Assembly (NCBI GenBank): GCA_036823295.1
Contig: DAISGD010000068.1
Location: 1-16,199, forward strand
Source: UBA4742 sp002403895
Lineage (GTDB): Bacteria > Actinomycetota > Acidimicrobiia > Acidimicrobiales > Acidimicrobilacustridaceae
DNA: 16,199 bases
Reading direction: 5' to 3'
Position 1 is the stretch's first letter. Each line of letters opens with the position of its first letter. A program made the translations under genes and the position numbers. Below the pieces are notes generated by a model that saw only the letters and a program-made list of their open reading frames with translations, was not told where the DNA came from and searched no databases. Below are positions 12,878-16,199 of the stretch, one piece after another.

Positions 12878-15123
12878 ATGGACAAGATCAACGACGTCCC
12901 GGTGGTCAGTGCCACCGATCTGGTCGCCTACCTGGCGTGCGGGCACGTCACCTGGCTCGACCGGCTCGCCGCCAGCGGAGCGATCAACAAGCCGGAGCGC
13001 AATGACCCGATGCTCGAGCTGTTGCAGGCTCGCGGGCTGGACCACGAGGCGGCCTACCTCGAACTCCTGAAAGACGAAGGTACGTCGGTTGTCGAGATCC
13101 CCGATGACCCACAAAGCGACCAGGCCCAGGGCAAGCCCGACCGAGCGCAGGCGCTGCTCCGCCGAGACGCCGCCACACGACAGGCGATGGCCGAGGGAGT
13201 TGGCGTCGTGTACCAGGCGACGTTCCTCGATCAGTCGGCCGAGCCTTGGTGGCGGGGCCACGCCGACTTTCTTCGGCGGGTCGATTCACCGAGTGATCTC
13301 GGTGACTGGGCCTACGAGCCCGAGGACACCAAGCTCTCTCGCCACGCCAAGGCCTCCGCCGTGCTCCAGCTCTGCTTCTACGCCGAGCAGGTCGAGCGTC
13401 TCCAGGGAACGCCTGCCGAAGCGGTCCACGTCATTCTCGGTGGAAACGAACGGGTGTCGGTCCGCTTGGCTGAAGTGTCGGCCTACTACCGAGCGGTCAG
13501 GCGCCAGTTTCTCGGGGCACTCGGCGTCGAGGTCGAGTCCTACCCGTTGCCGTGCGAGCACTGCGCCATCTGCCGATGGGCGGGACGATGCCATCAGCGT
13601 TGGGATGACGACGATCATCTGAGTCGGGTCGCCTACATCACTGGCGAACAGACCCGCCGGCTGGAGGCGGCGGGCATCACCACCTTGACCGCGCTGGCAA
13701 AGGTCCCCGAGGGAACCTCGATTCCTGATCTCAGCGGCGCAGTTGTCGATCGACTCCGGACCCAGGCCCGGCTGCAGTGGGAGCGAGAGCCGGGCCAACC
13801 ACCGCCGGTCGAGCCGATACTGCCCGTCGAGCCCGGCATGGGTCTATCCGGGCTTCCCGAGCCAGACGCCGGGGATCTCTTCTATGACATCGAGGGGCAT
13901 CCCTACGTTGGTGAGCACGGGCTCGAGTACCTCCACGGCATCGGTTGGGACGATGCCGGCGAGTTGGTGTTCGACGGCTGGTGGGCCCACACCCCGGCCG
14001 CCGAGCGCCTGGTGTTCGAGAGGCTGATCGACTTCATCGTCGAGCGGCGCCGGCACCACCGGAACATGCACGTGTACCACTACGCGCCCTACGAGACGAC
14101 CGCCATCGGCAAGCTCATGGGCCGCTACGGCACCCGTGAGGACGAGGTCGACGATCTGCTGCGAGGCGGGGTGTTCGTCGACCTCTACCGGGTGGTCCGC
14201 CAAGGCCTGCGCATCGGCACCCCCTCGTACTCGATCAAGAAGCTCGAGCCGCTCTACATGCGGCCGAGGGAGGGTGACATCGGCACGGGCGGTTCGAGCA
14301 TCGTCGAGTACGAGCGCTGGCTGCACTCGCAGGATCCGCAGATCCTCGACGACATCGAGGCCTACAACCGCGACGACGTGGAGTCGACGTGGTTGCTGCA
14401 GGGCTGGCTCGAGGGTCAACGCCAGCGGCTGATCGACGAAGGAACTGATGTTCCTCGCCCTTCGATCCCCGAACCTCCCGAGGCCGACGCCGTCGCCCCT
14501 GAGCTGGCGGTGCTGATCGAGCGGCTCACGTTCGACAAGGAGGTGGCCCTCGACGAGGAGGTCGAGCCGTCGCTGGAGGCGCGGACCCGGTGGTTGATGG
14601 CCGATCTGCTCCAGTGGCACCGTCGGGAGGCGAAGCCCGAGTGGTGGATGTACTTCGAGCGGATGCTGCGCTTCGAGGACGACGACTTCGTCCACGACAC
14701 CGAAACCCTGGGCCGTCTCGAATCGGTCGGCGAGGTCGGCCAGGTCAAGCGCTCGATCGTGTGGCGCTATCGCTTCGATCCCGGCCAAGAGTTCAAGCTC
14801 AGGCTGGGCGACACGCTGTATGACCCGGCGTTGTTGCGGGCCAAGCAGCACGGGGCCGAAGGGGTGTCGCCCGGTGCGGGGAGGGTGCATGCCTTCGATG
14901 GTCGTGAGGGGACGATCGACCTGATCCGGGGCAACCGGTGGTCGAACCGGCACCCGACCTCGCTGATGCCCGGCGGGCCCATGAACAACGAGGCCATGGC
15001 GGGGTCGCTGACCCGGGTGGCCGAGGCGCTGCTGGCCCACGGGATCGACGGCCCGGGCCCGGCCCGATCAGCACGTCAGCTCCTGGCCCGGCGTGCGCCG
15101 GCGATCCGGGGCGTGGCGGCGGG
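12878..15123 (+). CDS. TM0106-family RecB-like nuclease with RNase H-like exonuclease domain (N-terminal part of a nuclease-helicase)
   Basis: This part covers about 748 residues before a scaffold gap. It opens with VSATDLVAYLACGHVTWLDRL. RecB-type nuclease motifs follow: Asp130 in GHADFL and Asp150-x-Lys152 in EPEDTKLS. A C-x2-C-x2-C-x5-C cluster starts at Cys226 (CEHCAICRWAGRC) and, with an N-terminal Cys, resembles the iron-sulfur staple of AddB-type nucleases. A second domain (about 335-515) has RNase H-like exonuclease motifs: Asp337 and Glu339 (YDIEG), YAPYE and YNRDDVE (499-500). The order matches TM0106-family proteins fused to a helicase. ATG 12878 follows a GAGGGCGGG purine stretch. 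The frame is lost at the gap, an assembly effect and not a mutation. The role is inferred as DNA end processing or defence. Confidence 0.9.
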
Positions 15124-15133
15124 NNNNNNNNNN
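15124..15133. other. Assembly gap (10 N)
   Basis: Ten N bases interrupt the nuclease-helicase gene. The open frame before the gap and the clear helicase frame after it differ by one register. The true missing length is therefore not 10 bases, and the apparent stop downstream in the original frame is artificial. Confidence 0.98.
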
Positions 15134-16199
15134 GCGAGACCCTCCGCGCGGGCGAGCGCCTGCGGCACGACGAGGAGCCGACACTCGACGCCACGGCCCG
15201 ACTGGTGGCAGGGCTCGACGCTTCGTACCTGCCGGTGCAGGGACCGCCGGGGGCCGGCAAGACGTATACCGCGGCCCGGGCGATCCTCGGGCTGGTGGCT
15301 CAGGGACGCAAGGTGGGGATCACCGCCTTCACCCACAACGCCATCGGCAACGTGATCAAGGCGGTCATCGAGGCGGCGGAGGAGAACGGGACCACGGTCT
15401 CGATTGCCCAGAAGATCACGAACGAGGGCCAGGGGTTCGATCACCCGTGGGTCACGACCTACACGGGGAACCCCGAGCTGCTCAAAGCGCTGGGTTCGGT
15501 CGACATCGTCGCCGGCACGAGTTGGCTGTTCGCCCGTGACGAGCTGGCCGGGTCGGTCGACACATTGGTGGTGGACGAGGCCGGGCAGCTATCGCTGGCC
15601 AATGTCATCGCCGTGGCGCCGGCTGCCACGAACCTGGTGTTGGTGGGTGACCCCCAGCAGCTGGCCCAGCCGTCGAAGGGGACGCATCCCGACGGGGCCG
15701 GGGTGTCGGCGCTCGAGCACATCCTCGATGGCGAGGCCACGATCCCAGCCGAGCTCGGGGTCTTTCTGGACGTGACGTGGCGCATGCATTCGGCGGTGTG
15801 TCGGTTCATCTCCGAGCAGGTCTACGACGATCGGCTGCACAGCCGGCCCGAGACGGACCGACAGGTGGTCGGGGAGGGTCCAATCGTCGCCGGCGCTGGG
15901 CTGCGGTGGCTTCCGGTCGACCACGAGCGCAACCGCACCTCGTCGGTGGAGGAGGCTGTGGCGCTGGCCGAGGTCTACGACACCCTGTTGGGGCGGACGT
16001 GGATCAACGACAAGGGGGTGGAGGCGCCCATCGGGAGTGACGACATCCTCGTGGTGGCCCCGTACAACGCCCAGGTGCATGAACTGGGGCTGCACCTGCC
16101 CGCGGGGGCGAGGATCGGCACCGTCGACAAGTTCCAGGGCCAGGAGGCGCCGGTGGTGCTGGTGTCGTTGGCCGCGTCGAGCGCCGAGGACGTGTCGCG
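15134..16199 (+). CDS. SF1 helicase part of the TM0106 nuclease-helicase (runs off window)
   Basis: After the gap, frame 1 (first whole codon at 15136) is open to the window end. It carries superfamily 1 helicase motifs: Walker A in PVQGPPGAGKTYTAAR, Ia-like GITAFTHNAI, Walker B VVDEAG, motif III LVGDPQQLAQ, motif IV-like VTWRMHSAV, and the start of motif V, GTVDKFQGQEAPVV. It reads as the C-terminal motor of the nuclease gene before the gap, since TM0106-helicase fusions have this order and both parts align end to end. The C-terminus, including motif VI, is outside the window. The boundary at the gap is not a real start. Confidence 0.9.

Noticed and set aside
13844..15040. 398-codon minus-strand open frame opposite the nuclease gene
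   Set aside because: The plus strand carries the exonuclease motifs; the reverse frame is compositionally biased and without motifs.
15134..15355. Frameshift mutation in the nuclease-helicase gene
   Set aside because: The register change occurs exactly at the 10-N gap, whose length is arbitrary, so it is an assembly effect.

Overview
The window is high-GC, gene-dense DNA, most likely from a free-living actinobacterium. A class Acidimicrobiia-type genome or metagenome bin is a guess. The support is a mycothiol-dependent-type DinB/MDMPI enzyme, pervasive G/C third positions, ATGA/GTGA stop-start overlaps, and several genes whose -10 box lies only 6-8 bases before the start codon (leaderless mRNAs, common in Actinobacteria). 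A run of 10 N at 15124-15133 shows this is a scaffold. No tRNA, rRNA, transposase or CRISPR array was seen, and no stretch over 300 bases lacks a gene.

Region A (1-8203) is the most interesting part. A minus-strand gene running off the left edge encodes a Lys/Ala-rich N-terminus, a small domain, a Cys cluster and a pentapeptide (ASPAY) repeat tail. It diverges from an 892-aa TPR-CHAT protein with an intact caspase-like His760/Cys800 dyad. Convergent with that is a translationally coupled pair: an ECF-type sigma factor followed by a 158-aa acidic protein of unknown family. Then come a 111-aa lipocalin-like gene, a 702-aa metzincin-like metalloprotease without signal peptide but with a Lys-rich tail, and a 379-aa beta-rich protein. 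I infer a possible protease-controlled transcription module: a TPR-CHAT protease plus a sigma factor and its small partner, resembling in logic the TPR-CHAT/Csx30/RpoE part of CRISPR type III-E, with no CRISPR component here.

Region B (8204-8953) is a VapBC-type toxin-antitoxin pair (RHH antitoxin, PIN toxin) with a clear promoter and direct-repeat operator. Region C (8984-11977) has an alpha/beta hydrolase divergent from a tight three-gene operon: a TetR regulator, an MDMPI/DinB-type enzyme and a flavodiiron-like metallo-beta-lactamase-fold protein. This is probably a small-molecule detoxification or redox unit.

Region D (12057-16199) has a PH-like domain protein, an intergenic region with two adjacent inverted repeats, and a large TM0106-family RecB-like nuclease fused to an RNase H-like exonuclease and an SF1 helicase. 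The scaffold gap breaks the reading frame of this last gene, and the window edge cuts off its end.
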